Assembly: GCA_002715965.1 (NCBI GenBank) | Contig: PBAL01000013.1 | Coordinates: 1-53,257 of the forward strand | Length of the DNA stretch: 53,257 bases | Origin: Verrucomicrobiales bacterium | Lineage (GTDB): Bacteria > Verrucomicrobiota > Verrucomicrobiia > Limisphaerales > JAYPXF01 | Direction of reading: 5' to 3' | Shown here: in pieces, positions 34,798 to 41,891 of the stretch | Position numbering within the stretch: the first letter of the stretch is position 1 | Layout of the letters: every line of letters starts with the position of its first letter | Made by a program: the position numbers and the translations under genes | The notes under the pieces: generated by a model | Seen by the model: only the letters and a program-made list of their open reading frames with translations | Told to the model about the DNA's origin: nothing | Database searches by the model: none

Positions 34798-35583
34798 GTG
34801 AAACCGAAGAGCGAAGAACTGTTGAACATGTTGCTGTTTACGGCCGACATGATGTTGCAGCCGACCTTTCGAAACCTGAACCAGTCCTATGAAGGCTGGC
34901 TCTATCGCGAGGGATTGATGCGGCGCGTCAAACGTCTGGAGAAGGCAGAGTTGATCGAACGTGATTCGCTTTCCGAAGACGATCGAATCTTCCGGCTCAC
35001 CGCTGCGGGGAGGATCCGAGTCCTTGGCGGACGCGATCCGGAAGAACGTTGGAATCGAAAGTGGGATGGTAGTTGGCGGATGATTCTCTTCGATATTCCG
35101 AACACGCAGAATTCCGAACGCGTCAAGCTCTGGCGTTATCTGCGCAATCATCATTTTGGTTGTCTGCAAAACAGCGTCTGGACCACGCCCGATCCTCTCC
35201 AACAGGAAGAGGAAATCCTTGCCGACGGCAAGGTGAACGCGGGTTCCCTGTTGCTTCTGGACGCGCGCCCATGCGCGGGTGAATCAGACGGTGAAATCGT
35301 CGATACCGCCTGGGATTTCGATCGGATCAATGAGCGCTATCGCAAGTTGGAGAGCATCCTCAAGCAGCGACCGAAAGGAGGCATCACCTCAGAGGCAAGC
35401 TCGGATCAGATGCGGGAATGGGCACGGGACGAACACCACGCCTGGCTCGATGCCGTGCAGGGTGATCCTCTGCTTCCCAAGACACTTCATCCCAAGGGCT
35501 ATCTCGGTCCGAAGACGTGGCAGAAGCGGAAGACCGAATTTGCGGCCGCTGGATCCCAGATTCGAAAGTTCACAATCGAGTAG
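34798..35583 (+). CDS. PaaX-like transcriptional regulator
   Basis: The 261-residue protein has an N-terminal winged-helix domain (LLNMLLFTADMMLQPTFRNL; LMRRVKRLEKAELIERDS with a wing DRIFRLTAAGRIRVLGG). A central Cas2-like ferredoxin fold follows, typical of PaaX family regulators (WRMILFDIPNTQNSERVKLW, NHHFGCLQNSVWTTPDP). The C-terminal part, about residues 140-261, is the PaaX-C-like region. PaaX itself represses phenylacetate degradation and responds to phenylacetyl-CoA; no paa genes are here, so a different ligand is likely. The GTG at 34798 starts the conserved domain; a longer frame from ATG 34750 would begin inside the palindrome. Target is probably the divergent yfhO pair. Confidence 0.82.
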   Translation: MKPKSEELLNMLLFTADMMLQPTFRNLNQSYEGWLYREGLMRRVKRLEKAELIERDSLSEDDRIFRLTAAGRIRVLGGRDPEERWNRKWDGSWRMILFDIPNTQNSERVKLWRYLRNHHFGCLQNSVWTTPDPLQQEEEILADGKVNAGSLLLLDARPCAGESDGEIVDTAWDFDRINERYRKLESILKQRPKGGITSEASSDQMREWARDEHHAWLDAVQGDPLLPKTLHPKGYLGPKTWQKRKTEFAAAGSQIRKFTIE

Positions 35584-35787
35584 CGGCTACGTTTTCTTTC
35601 GGAAAGCTTGAATTCTAGCATGTACATGAGCGTGAATCTCCCAGACGGTTAGCCGATTAGAGCAATTGATAAACTGTTTGCGTGTATCCATGGGACAAAC
35701 GAGGCCAATCCCGAAAACGAGCGTCATCTCCCCCAACCAACCCACTGGGCTGTCCACTACACAAATCTGTTGGCGACAGTTTCATAA

Positions 35788-35958
35788 CACCTCACAGGGG
35801 TGACATTGCCAGTAGACGGGGGTAAGCGAAGCGCCACCCCCGGTTGGATTCGCTCAGAATATGCACCTCGGAGGGTGTGCCACAGAACCCGCGGTTATTG
35901 GTGCGATCCCTTCGGGATCGAGGCAGGCGCCACGAACAAACATTGGGATGACATTTGG
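35788..35958. repeat. Multi-hairpin intergenic repeat element
   Basis: The stretch is a chain of small hairpins: 35788-35802 (CACCTC-ACA-GGGGTG), 35817-35842 (CGGGGGT/ACCCCCG with a GC-GAA-GC inner stem), a TGCACCTCGGAGGGTGTG fold near 35862-35879, and 35904-35920 (CGATCCC-TTC-GGGATCG, a perfect 7-bp stem). This is the form of the repeated intergenic elements common in Verrucomicrobiota and related phyla. Its minus-strand translation gives a peptide often mis-called as protein. No gene is supported between 35584 and 36149. Confidence 0.6.
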
Positions 35959-36149
35959 ATTTTCAGTCGCAGCCATGATTGATGCAACTCTTCCAGGGAT
36001 TTGGCAGTCATCCGATCGCAGGAATTCTTCGCACTCCTCGATGTTGTCCGGGGCGGCCGTGCGTAGAGCCATCTACGTGAGATGCGCACGAGCGGATTGG
36101 TCGAATTTGCATTCTCCAATTCGCCGCATGCACTCCATATGCGTGAACA

Positions 36150-36581
36150 TCAGCTGAGACGCATTGTTCGTCGCAGGGAGATCCCTGCAGGCATGGATTG
36201 CGCCAGTCGTGGCTCTTCGTCGGGGAAAACGAATTCCGCGCCCAAGTCGGCCAATAGTTTTCTGGCTTTGTCAGCTGACCGTTTGCCAGCTGTGTATTGA
36301 GTCTCACAAAAATGGATCTTGATCCTGCGAAGCACGAGAGCGTTGAGATGCTCATGAAACGAGCCAATACTCGTATACGTCGGCGACCAATCTCCGTGGT
36401 ATGCGGATTCAGTGTGATCGAAGAAAACACACCCGTTACCGGGCTCTTCGCAATAGACCCCGGCAAAGACCTCCCCTCCTCCTTCACGAAAAAAGTCGCC
36501 TGCCGTATCGCTTGAACACTATCGCGCGGGCTCCAATCGCGCCGGTGGAGGCGAGACCGGATTATTGAACCAGAAAAGCAT
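36150..36581 (-). pseudogene. Broken SMI1/KNR4-like gene with in-frame TAG
   Basis: The minus-strand frame from ATG 36581 (MLFWFNNPVSPPPARLEPAR) meets TAG at 36519-36521 and then stays open for 122 codons to TGA at 36150. The open part reads as real protein: SSDTAGDFFREGGGEVFAGV, GNGCVFFDHTESAYHGDW, TYTSIGSFHEHLNALVLRRI and ADKARKLLADLGAEFVFPDE. The order of a VFFDH strand followed by SIGSFHEHLNAL resembles the C-terminal half of SMI1/KNR4 (SUKH) domains, many of which are immunity proteins; this assignment is tentative. Either the TAG is a nonsense mutation, or translation starts after it, for example at GTG 36335. It lies 15 bases after the ferritin-like/ATP-grasp gene on the same strand. 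Confidence 0.5.
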
Positions 36582-36596
36582 GGGATGAACAGCTGT

Positions 36597-38684
36597 TCAT
36601 TCGATCACAAGCGTGGCCAGGCAACCGGTGGCTTTGGATGGGTCGTTAAGGCAAACGGCACCGGAGTTGATCTTCGGGCGGGGTTCGCCTCGCAGTTGGA
36701 GGGGGTGTTCGGATTTCAGCTGCGCAGCGTATTCCTCGAAGGATGCACAGCCGGAGTTCTTCAAGGCGGCTTGGCCGACGAGTTCCATTTTACCGGAACG
36801 GCCGGGTGCCGTGCGGCGCATGAGTTCGATCATGAGGCGGCCCATGGTGTTTCGGGCGTTGAGTTCCACCACGGGGTGGATTCGCAGTTCGCCGTTCGAT
36901 TGTCGGTATACGAAGGCGTCAATCCCCATAGGGCCTTGGAATCCCGTGTCGGCGATCAGATCAGTGAGAATTTCTGCGAGTGCCACATGTAACTCGCCCA
37001 GCAAATCACGTGAACGGTCGCGGAGAATTCCGGCCACGTCATCCGTGAGTCCTTGTGCGAACCGCGGAGTCCAGATGGATTGCTGGAATTGACCGCGCTT
37101 GTCATTGCGCATTTTCACGAGTCCAATCTTTTTTACCTGTCCTTCTTCGGCGTCGAATTGGAAAGAGAAGTCGAGTGCGCGTTCCAGCCAGGGTTCGATG
37201 ACGACGCATTCATCGGCCAGCGTCCGTCCCAGCCATTTGTGCTGCGCAGGTGTTATCTCAGGTTCCCACAGGCGTAGTTGATTGCTGCCGGCGACACCGA
37301 AAGCGGCTTTGGCGACAACGCGTTGATGTCCTTGTTGGCGAATGGCTTCTATTTCGGTGAGCGCTTGGGATACCGAATGAGCAGTGCGGCTGATCTGTTC
37401 CGTTGTGCAGAGTCTCGAGCACGTCAATTCGTCGCTGTCGAACTCCTCCAATACGCGTTTCAGGATCGGCTGCGTGCAGACTTTTGAGAAGAGCGATTGG
37501 AACCGCGGTTCCCATTCGTCTCCGGTCGCGGGTAGATTACGGGTGATGTTCTCGAACAGCGGCTCCAGAACTTTCAGCGCATCCGGACTCCAGGCCCATG
37601 GCCGAAGATCAGAGAGCTTGCGTGCTCGAAGATCCGATTCTTCGGGGATGTTTCCATCCTGCAGTTCGACGAACTCCGGAATCTCGAATCCCACCTGTTT
37701 GAGTTCCGCGAGAAATCCGCTCCGCGGTCTTTCATTCACCAACACGACGTCGTCCCGTCGCGCGAAGAACATCGGCAGGGTTTCGAGATCGCAGGCAAGT
37801 GCGGCTTGTTGCTTGTTGGGTTCGAAGCCGGACCGCGCCAGGTAGGACTCGGCGAAGGGATTGAAGAGATGGACGCTGGGTGTGCGGCCCTTGGATTTGG
37901 AATAGATATACAACTCATCGATGAAGTCCGGATCGATGCCCGCGTCCAATCGGCCCTGTGCATTGAAGGGTTCGGCCTTGGCGCGGCTCGGCGAGAGCGG
38001 ATGTGCGAGCTGTCGCTCGAACGCGGCCCAGTCGCTCAGGTTGGGATCTTTCCACTTTTGAAACCAGTTCAGGCCGTAATTCACGTGTCCGATTTCGTCC
38101 TGATAAATCCGATCGAGCAAAGCGCGGGTGGATTCGTCACCGATGCGCGCAAACTGATCGGAATAGAATCGCGTGTAGTCGAGGTTCGCCTGTTCGAAGG
38201 TGAGCGAGAGGCGGCTCACGTAATCCATCGGGGACTCCACGGTCGAGATCGTGCGCCAGAAATAATCGTTCACGTCGTGCTCGCCGAATTCGATCCCCAG
38301 CTGCTTCAAACGCCGCATATACATCCGCGTGTGTTGCTGTTCTTCCTTCAAGGTCTGCACGACGCCGGATCTGAAGATCCGGGGTGCATCGGGAAACTTC
38401 AAAAGCACGAGCGCCATGAGTTCGGTGGCGAGCAATTCGTGATTGGCAAAGAAGTGAAGGAGCTTGGCGCGTCGCCGTTCATCCTCGAGTCCGGAGGTTC
38501 CGGGGAAATCAAATTTCCCCGGACTTGCGCGGAACTGAAGGTTCGTCGGGCGGCCTGGTTGAGCCGGTGTGTCCAAGCCCGTTCCCGGCCGGTCGTCTTC
38601 CAGAGAATCCGGCCCACTCAGCTTGTCTTCCAGCGTGTCCGCAAAGAGCACGCGCTCGGCGAATTCACGCACCTGCACGCGCAA
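36597..38684 (-). CDS. DUF455 ferritin-like di-iron domain fused to an ATP-grasp domain
   Basis: Residues 1-270 are a DUF455 ferritin-like domain: the N-terminus REFAERVLFADTLEDKLSGP is typical, and a complete di-iron ligand set is visible, namely E83/E88, E115-x-x-H118 (KEEQQHTRM), E164 (LTFEQANLDY) and E197-x-x-H200 (YQDEIGHVNYG). Residues about 300-695 are an ATP-grasp enzyme: K459 and the loop FGVAGSN (462-468), E498 (VVIEPWLER), D589 (GPMGIDAFVY), and E607/N609 (VVELNARNTMG), the Mg-ATP ligands. ATP-grasp enzymes ligate a carboxylate to an amine or thiol; di-iron ferritin-like proteins oxidise or hydroxylate. The fused protein may therefore ligate and oxidise the same small molecule or peptide; this is inference. 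Start is TTG 38684, or GTG 38678. It is 25 bases after the MBL-fold gene. Confidence 0.85.
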   Translation of the reverse strand: MRVQVREFAERVLFADTLEDKLSGPDSLEDDRPGTGLDTPAQPGRPTNLQFRASPGKFDFPGTSGLEDERRRAKLLHFFANHELLATELMALVLLKFPDAPRIFRSGVVQTLKEEQQHTRMYMRRLKQLGIEFGEHDVNDYFWRTISTVESPMDYVSRLSLTFEQANLDYTRFYSDQFARIGDESTRALLDRIYQDEIGHVNYGLNWFQKWKDPNLSDWAAFERQLAHPLSPSRAKAEPFNAQGRLDAGIDPDFIDELYIYSKSKGRTPSVHLFNPFAESYLARSGFEPNKQQAALACDLETLPMFFARRDDVVLVNERPRSGFLAELKQVGFEIPEFVELQDGNIPEESDLRARKLSDLRPWAWSPDALKVLEPLFENITRNLPATGDEWEPRFQSLFSKVCTQPILKRVLEEFDSDELTCSRLCTTEQISRTAHSVSQALTEIEAIRQQGHQRVVAKAAFGVAGSNQLRLWEPEITPAQHKWLGRTLADECVVIEPWLERALDFSFQFDAEEGQVKKIGLVKMRNDKRGQFQQSIWTPRFAQGLTDDVAGILRDRSRDLLGELHVALAEILTDLIADTGFQGPMGIDAFVYRQSNGELRIHPVVELNARNTMGRLMIELMRRTAPGRSGKMELVGQAALKNSGCASFEEYAAQLKSEHPLQLRGEPRPKINSGAVCLNDPSKATGCLATLVIE

Positions 38685-38709
38685 AGCTCAACATGGTCGG
38701 AATCAATTG

Positions 38710-39561
38710 TCAGCCGAACTCCTCGCTGCTCCAACGCTCGCCACTGCGCATGACCTTGTAGGGTTGATCGATTTCGTCGCAGGATTTCACGAAGAGATCA
38801 GGTTCGACGGTGTTGAATTCGAACATCTCGAAATGACAGGGCATCACGATCTTCGTCTTGATATCCTTGGCGAGCCGCGCGGCTTCGAGTCCATCGAAAT
38901 TGCCGGCGACGCGGCGCCCGGGTTCGTCGCCGTTGATGGGAAGTATCGCGACGTCCGGCCGAAAAAGACGGACGCCCTCGGCGAGCCCGGGATACCACCT
39001 ACAATCGCCGGAGTGGTAAACGCGCCATCGGCCGATATCGAAGACGTATCCGAGAAACTTGTGATGTCCGCGTTCGTCGCGCTCGAGTTTGTTGTGTGCC
39101 GCGGCAATTCCGTGAACGTTTATTCCCCCGCTGCGCTGCGTCCGGTCTGCGTCAATCCCAATGAACCGCTCCGGATCGTTGTGTTCACTGAGTCTGGGCG
39201 GGCTGACCCCGCGATTGGCCTCCGGCAGAATGATTTTGGTTGCGGGGTTGACGCTGAGAAGCGGGTCGAGCGTTTCCGGATCGAAATGGTCGGTGTGATT
39301 GTGGCTGGAAGTGATGAGGTCGATGAAGTCCAGGCGTTCAGGTGCAATAACCCGCTCGGTCATGCGAACGTGCGGCTTGTCCGTCTCGGCGTATTTCTTC
39401 GTGAGCGAATCCGAGAGGTAGGGATCAATGAGAAGATGCTTGCCGCCGGATTGGACGAGGAATCCGCTCTGCCCCAGCCACCAGATCGACAGCTCACCGA
39501 GGCCGCGTTTGACGCGGACGTCCTCAAGAAACGCGTCGTCTTTCTGAACGGCCTCGATCAC
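38710..39561 (-). CDS. MBL-fold metal-dependent hydrolase, UlaG-like
   Basis: The 283-residue protein belongs to the metallo-beta-lactamase superfamily. It shows IWWLGQSGFLVQSGG and LLIDPYLSD at the N-terminus, the metal motif SSHNHTDHFD (H87, H89, D91, H92), a further ligand region YHSGDCRWYPGLAE and a late VMPCHFEMFEF. The general layout matches UlaG-like lactonases (L-ascorbate-6-phosphate lactonase group). A lactone or phosphodiester substrate is possible, but no ula genes are present. Its ATG overlaps the stop of the ThuA gene as ATGA and it precedes the DUF455/ATP-grasp gene by 25 bases, so the three are one operon. Confidence 0.88.
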   Translation of the reverse strand: MIEAVQKDDAFLEDVRVKRGLGELSIWWLGQSGFLVQSGGKHLLIDPYLSDSLTKKYAETDKPHVRMTERVIAPERLDFIDLITSSHNHTDHFDPETLDPLLSVNPATKIILPEANRGVSPPRLSEHNDPERFIGIDADRTQRSGGINVHGIAAAHNKLERDERGHHKFLGYVFDIGRWRVYHSGDCRWYPGLAEGVRLFRPDVAILPINGDEPGRRVAGNFDGLEAARLAKDIKTKIVMPCHFEMFEFNTVEPDLFVKSCDEIDQPYKVMRSGERWSSEEFG

Positions 39562-40385
39562 TTGAGATGACCGGTGACCCAGAGGACGCCGTTGGCGAGC
39601 ACGTTGATGAACGGTGTTTCCTCGAAGGTGGCATCGCTGTGCCCGTAGGTGGTTCCAAACACACGTGCCTTGCCAAACTGATTCACCCAGAAGACCGGAT
39701 GCGCCTTCTTGGTTCGTTCACTCACGGATGTCGCCAAAGGCTTGGCGTTGGGCCAGACCTTGTCGATGACATAGAGCTCATCGCTGGGTGTCACCCAGTC
39801 CTTCGGAAATCCTTTCATGACCGGATGATCGGGTGCGGTCACTTTCACCGGATACTCGCTTTTGTGTTCGTGGCGAAAGCTGGTGACACCGAGAAACTTC
39901 CGCCAATCGTCGATGGTCGCTCCACGATAGGTGTGCATGGCGCAATGAATCACGAGCGCGGGCGTGCCATCGTGATGTGCCTTGGTGACCTTGCGGATAT
40001 ATTCAGGATCAATGGTGTTGGCGAAGCATTCGTTGTGGATCACCACGTCGTAATTCTTCGCCCAGTTCGGATCGTCGTAGAGTTTGATCTCGCCTTTTGT
40101 CCCGCGGCCACCGTCGTGAAGAACGGTCCACTTCATGTTGGCCTTCCTGGAGATGCCCTCGGTCAACATCTTGCTCTGGAAGAAGTAGTTGTGACAACAG
40201 CCGCCAGTGACCACGAGCGCGCGAATGGGTGTTGCCGGACCGACCTTCGGCACAGCGGGCTTCTTGCGTTTCTTCTTGTTCTTGCCTTTTTCTCCGGCGG
40301 AAAGGTCTGTGGCGAAGAACGAAAGCGCACACGCCAACGCGACGAGAAATGAGGTGGCAATTTTGCGTTGATCGAAATCCTGCAT
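39558..40385 (-). CDS. Secreted ThuA-like domain protein
   Basis: After a signal peptide (IATSFLVALACALSFFATDLSA) and a Lys-rich linker, the protein has a ThuA (trehalose-utilisation, PF06283) glutamine-amidotransferase-like fold. Visible segments are IRALVVTGGCCHNYFFQSKM, NYDVVIHNECFANTIDPEYI, TPALVIHCAMHTYRGATI, and ARVFGTTYGHSDATFEETPF near the C-terminus. ThuA domains are frequent in secreted proteins of this group and are thought to act in sugar metabolism; the reaction is unclear. ATG 40385 starts the signal peptide; the frame further upstream has non-coding character. It is the first gene of the ThuA-MBL-DUF455/ATP-grasp run. Confidence 0.88.
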   Translation of the reverse strand: MQDFDQRKIATSFLVALACALSFFATDLSAGEKGKNKKKRKKPAVPKVGPATPIRALVVTGGCCHNYFFQSKMLTEGISRKANMKWTVLHDGGRGTKGEIKLYDDPNWAKNYDVVIHNECFANTIDPEYIRKVTKAHHDGTPALVIHCAMHTYRGATIDDWRKFLGVTSFRHEHKSEYPVKVTAPDHPVMKGFPKDWVTPSDELYVIDKVWPNAKPLATSVSERTKKAHPVFWVNQFGKARVFGTTYGHSDATFEETPFINVLANGVLWVTGHLK

Positions 40386-40481
40386 GGCGCGAGAGCCTAA
40401 GCAGGCGCACCGCAGTGAGGAAGTAGATTCGGCTGTACCGCCTCGATCCGCCACCGATCCCCATTCACCTCCATGTGATGA

Positions 40482-41891
40482 TTACGCAATGATGTCTTCC
40501 ACCACGTGGCCGTAGACGTCGGTGAGGCGGAACTCGCGTCCGGCGTAACGGTAGGTGAGGCGCTCATGATTGAGGCCCATGAGGTGGAGAAGCGTGGCGT
40601 GGAAGTCGTGCATATGCACCTTATCCTTCACCGCATAGTAGCCAAACTCGTCTGTCTCCCCGTAAGCAATGCCACCTTTTACGCCGCCACCGGCGACCCA
40701 CATCGTGTATCCCTGAGGATTATGGTCACGTCCGTTGGAGCCTTGCACGATTGGGGTGCGGCCAAACTCTCCGCCCCACGCGACCAGGGTGTCTTCGAGC
40801 ATGCCCCGTTGTTTCAGATCCGCCAGCAGGCCGGCAATGGGAAGGTCGACCGCTTTGCTGTTCTTGGTATGGCCGCCAACCAGATTGGAATGCTGATCCC
40901 ACACGTTGGCGGTGTTGACCTGGATGTAACGGACGCCGGCTTCGGCGAAGCGTCGTGCGAGCAGGCATTGGCGGCCGTAGTTGTCGGTGGCCTTTTCGCC
41001 GATGCCGTAGAGTTGCTTGATGTGGTCAGGCTCCTGGTCGATACCGATCACGGGAGGCGCTGCGCTTTGCATGCGGAAAGCGAGTTCCATCGACTGGATC
41101 ATGCCTTCGACCGGCGCGTGTCTGGTTCGGCGCAGGTGTTCTTCGTTCAAGTTGCGGAGGAATGCCAGTTTGCGGGATTGAAGATCTTCGCCACCCTTGC
41201 CATTCAGGAATCGGAAACTGGCCTTGCTGGCGAGCTTGCCGTTCGCGCCGATTGTGGTTGCCTGCGTCGATGCGGGAAGAAATGCCGCACCGTAATTCCT
41301 CGGACCTCCGTGACCGGCCGAAGGACTGATGCTCACGAATGAGGGAAGGTTTTCGTTGGATCGCCCCAATCCGTAACTCACCCAGGCACCCACCGAGGGG
41401 CGAACGAAGTTATCCGTGCCGGTGTGGAGCATGCAGACCGCCTGGCCGTGGGATTGCCCCTTGCTCTGCATCGAGCGGAGAACGCAGATGTCGTCGAGGT
41501 GTCGGGAGACGTGCGGGAAAAGTTCACTGCCCCACAGGCCCGCCTGGCCATGCTGTTCGAACGTCCATGGAGATCCGAGGAGCTTGGCCTGGGTGGTGGA
41601 GGTCGGATCGAGATTCTTGGCCGGTGCAAATGGCAACCGCTCCCCGCTGCGTGCCTGGAGTTCCGGCTTGTAGTCGAAGGTATCCACCTGCGAGGGCCCG
41701 CCATGCATGAAGAGGAAGATCACGCGCTTGGCCCGGGGAACATGGTGCGATTGCAGTGATCCGCCATCTGCCAGACCGGCGAGCGCGAGTGCGCCGAATC
41801 CGCCGGCCGCACGTTGAAGCATCGCCCGCCGTGAGAGCGTCGGGGCATCGAAATGATTACAGGCGGTTGAGGCCGGATTCATCGGTGTCAA
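40482..41891 (-). CDS. Tat-exported DUF1501 protein (cassette 1)
   Basis: The 469-residue protein starts with a probable Tat signal ([22 protein letters not shown]) and has the DUF1501 fold, a member of the alkaline-phosphatase-like/sulfatase superfamily: [67 protein letters not shown] and [20 protein letters not shown]. Metal ligands of the superfamily (Asp and His residues in these blocks) look conserved. Activity is not established experimentally. Its start overlaps the stop of the PSD1 gene as ATGA, so the two are made together and probably exported separately. Confidence 0.92.
   Translation of the reverse strand: MTPMNPASTACNHFDAPTLSRRAMLQRAAGGFGALALAGLADGGSLQSHHVPRAKRVIFLFMHGGPSQVDTFDYKPELQARSGERLPFAPAKNLDPTSTTQAKLLGSPWTFEQHGQAGLWGSELFPHVSRHLDDICVLRSMQSKGQSHGQAVCMLHTGTDNFVRPSVGAWVSYGLGRSNENLPSFVSISPSAGHGGPRNYGAAFLPASTQATTIGANGKLASKASFRFLNGKGGEDLQSRKLAFLRNLNEEHLRRTRHAPVEGMIQSMELAFRMQSAAPPVIGIDQEPDHIKQLYGIGEKATDNYGRQCLLARRFAEAGVRYIQVNTANVWDQHSNLVGGHTKNSKAVDLPIAGLLADLKQRGMLEDTLVAWGGEFGRTPIVQGSNGRDHNPQGYTMWVAGGGVKGGIAYGETDEFGYYAVKDKVHMHDFHATLLHLMGLNHERLTYRYAGREFRLTDVYGHVVEDIIA

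Noticed and set aside
35619..35628. CATGTACATG palindrome after the PaaX-like gene
   Set aside because: It is only ten bases, lies downstream of the gene, and has no second copy, so chance is likely.
35854..36072. 72-codon minus-strand frame containing NVIPMFVRGACLDPEG
   Set aside because: Its C-terminal half is the translation of the hairpin repeat at 35788-35958, a known source of false small genes.
36008..36487. 159-codon minus-strand frame overlapping the broken SMI1/KNR4-like gene
   Set aside because: Another frame of the same strand gives coherent protein sequence; this one has scattered Cys, Ser and Arg and no motif.
38569..39570. 333-codon plus-strand frame antisense to the MBL-fold gene
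   Set aside because: The minus strand has the HxHxDH motif and full domain; this is a codon-bias shadow.
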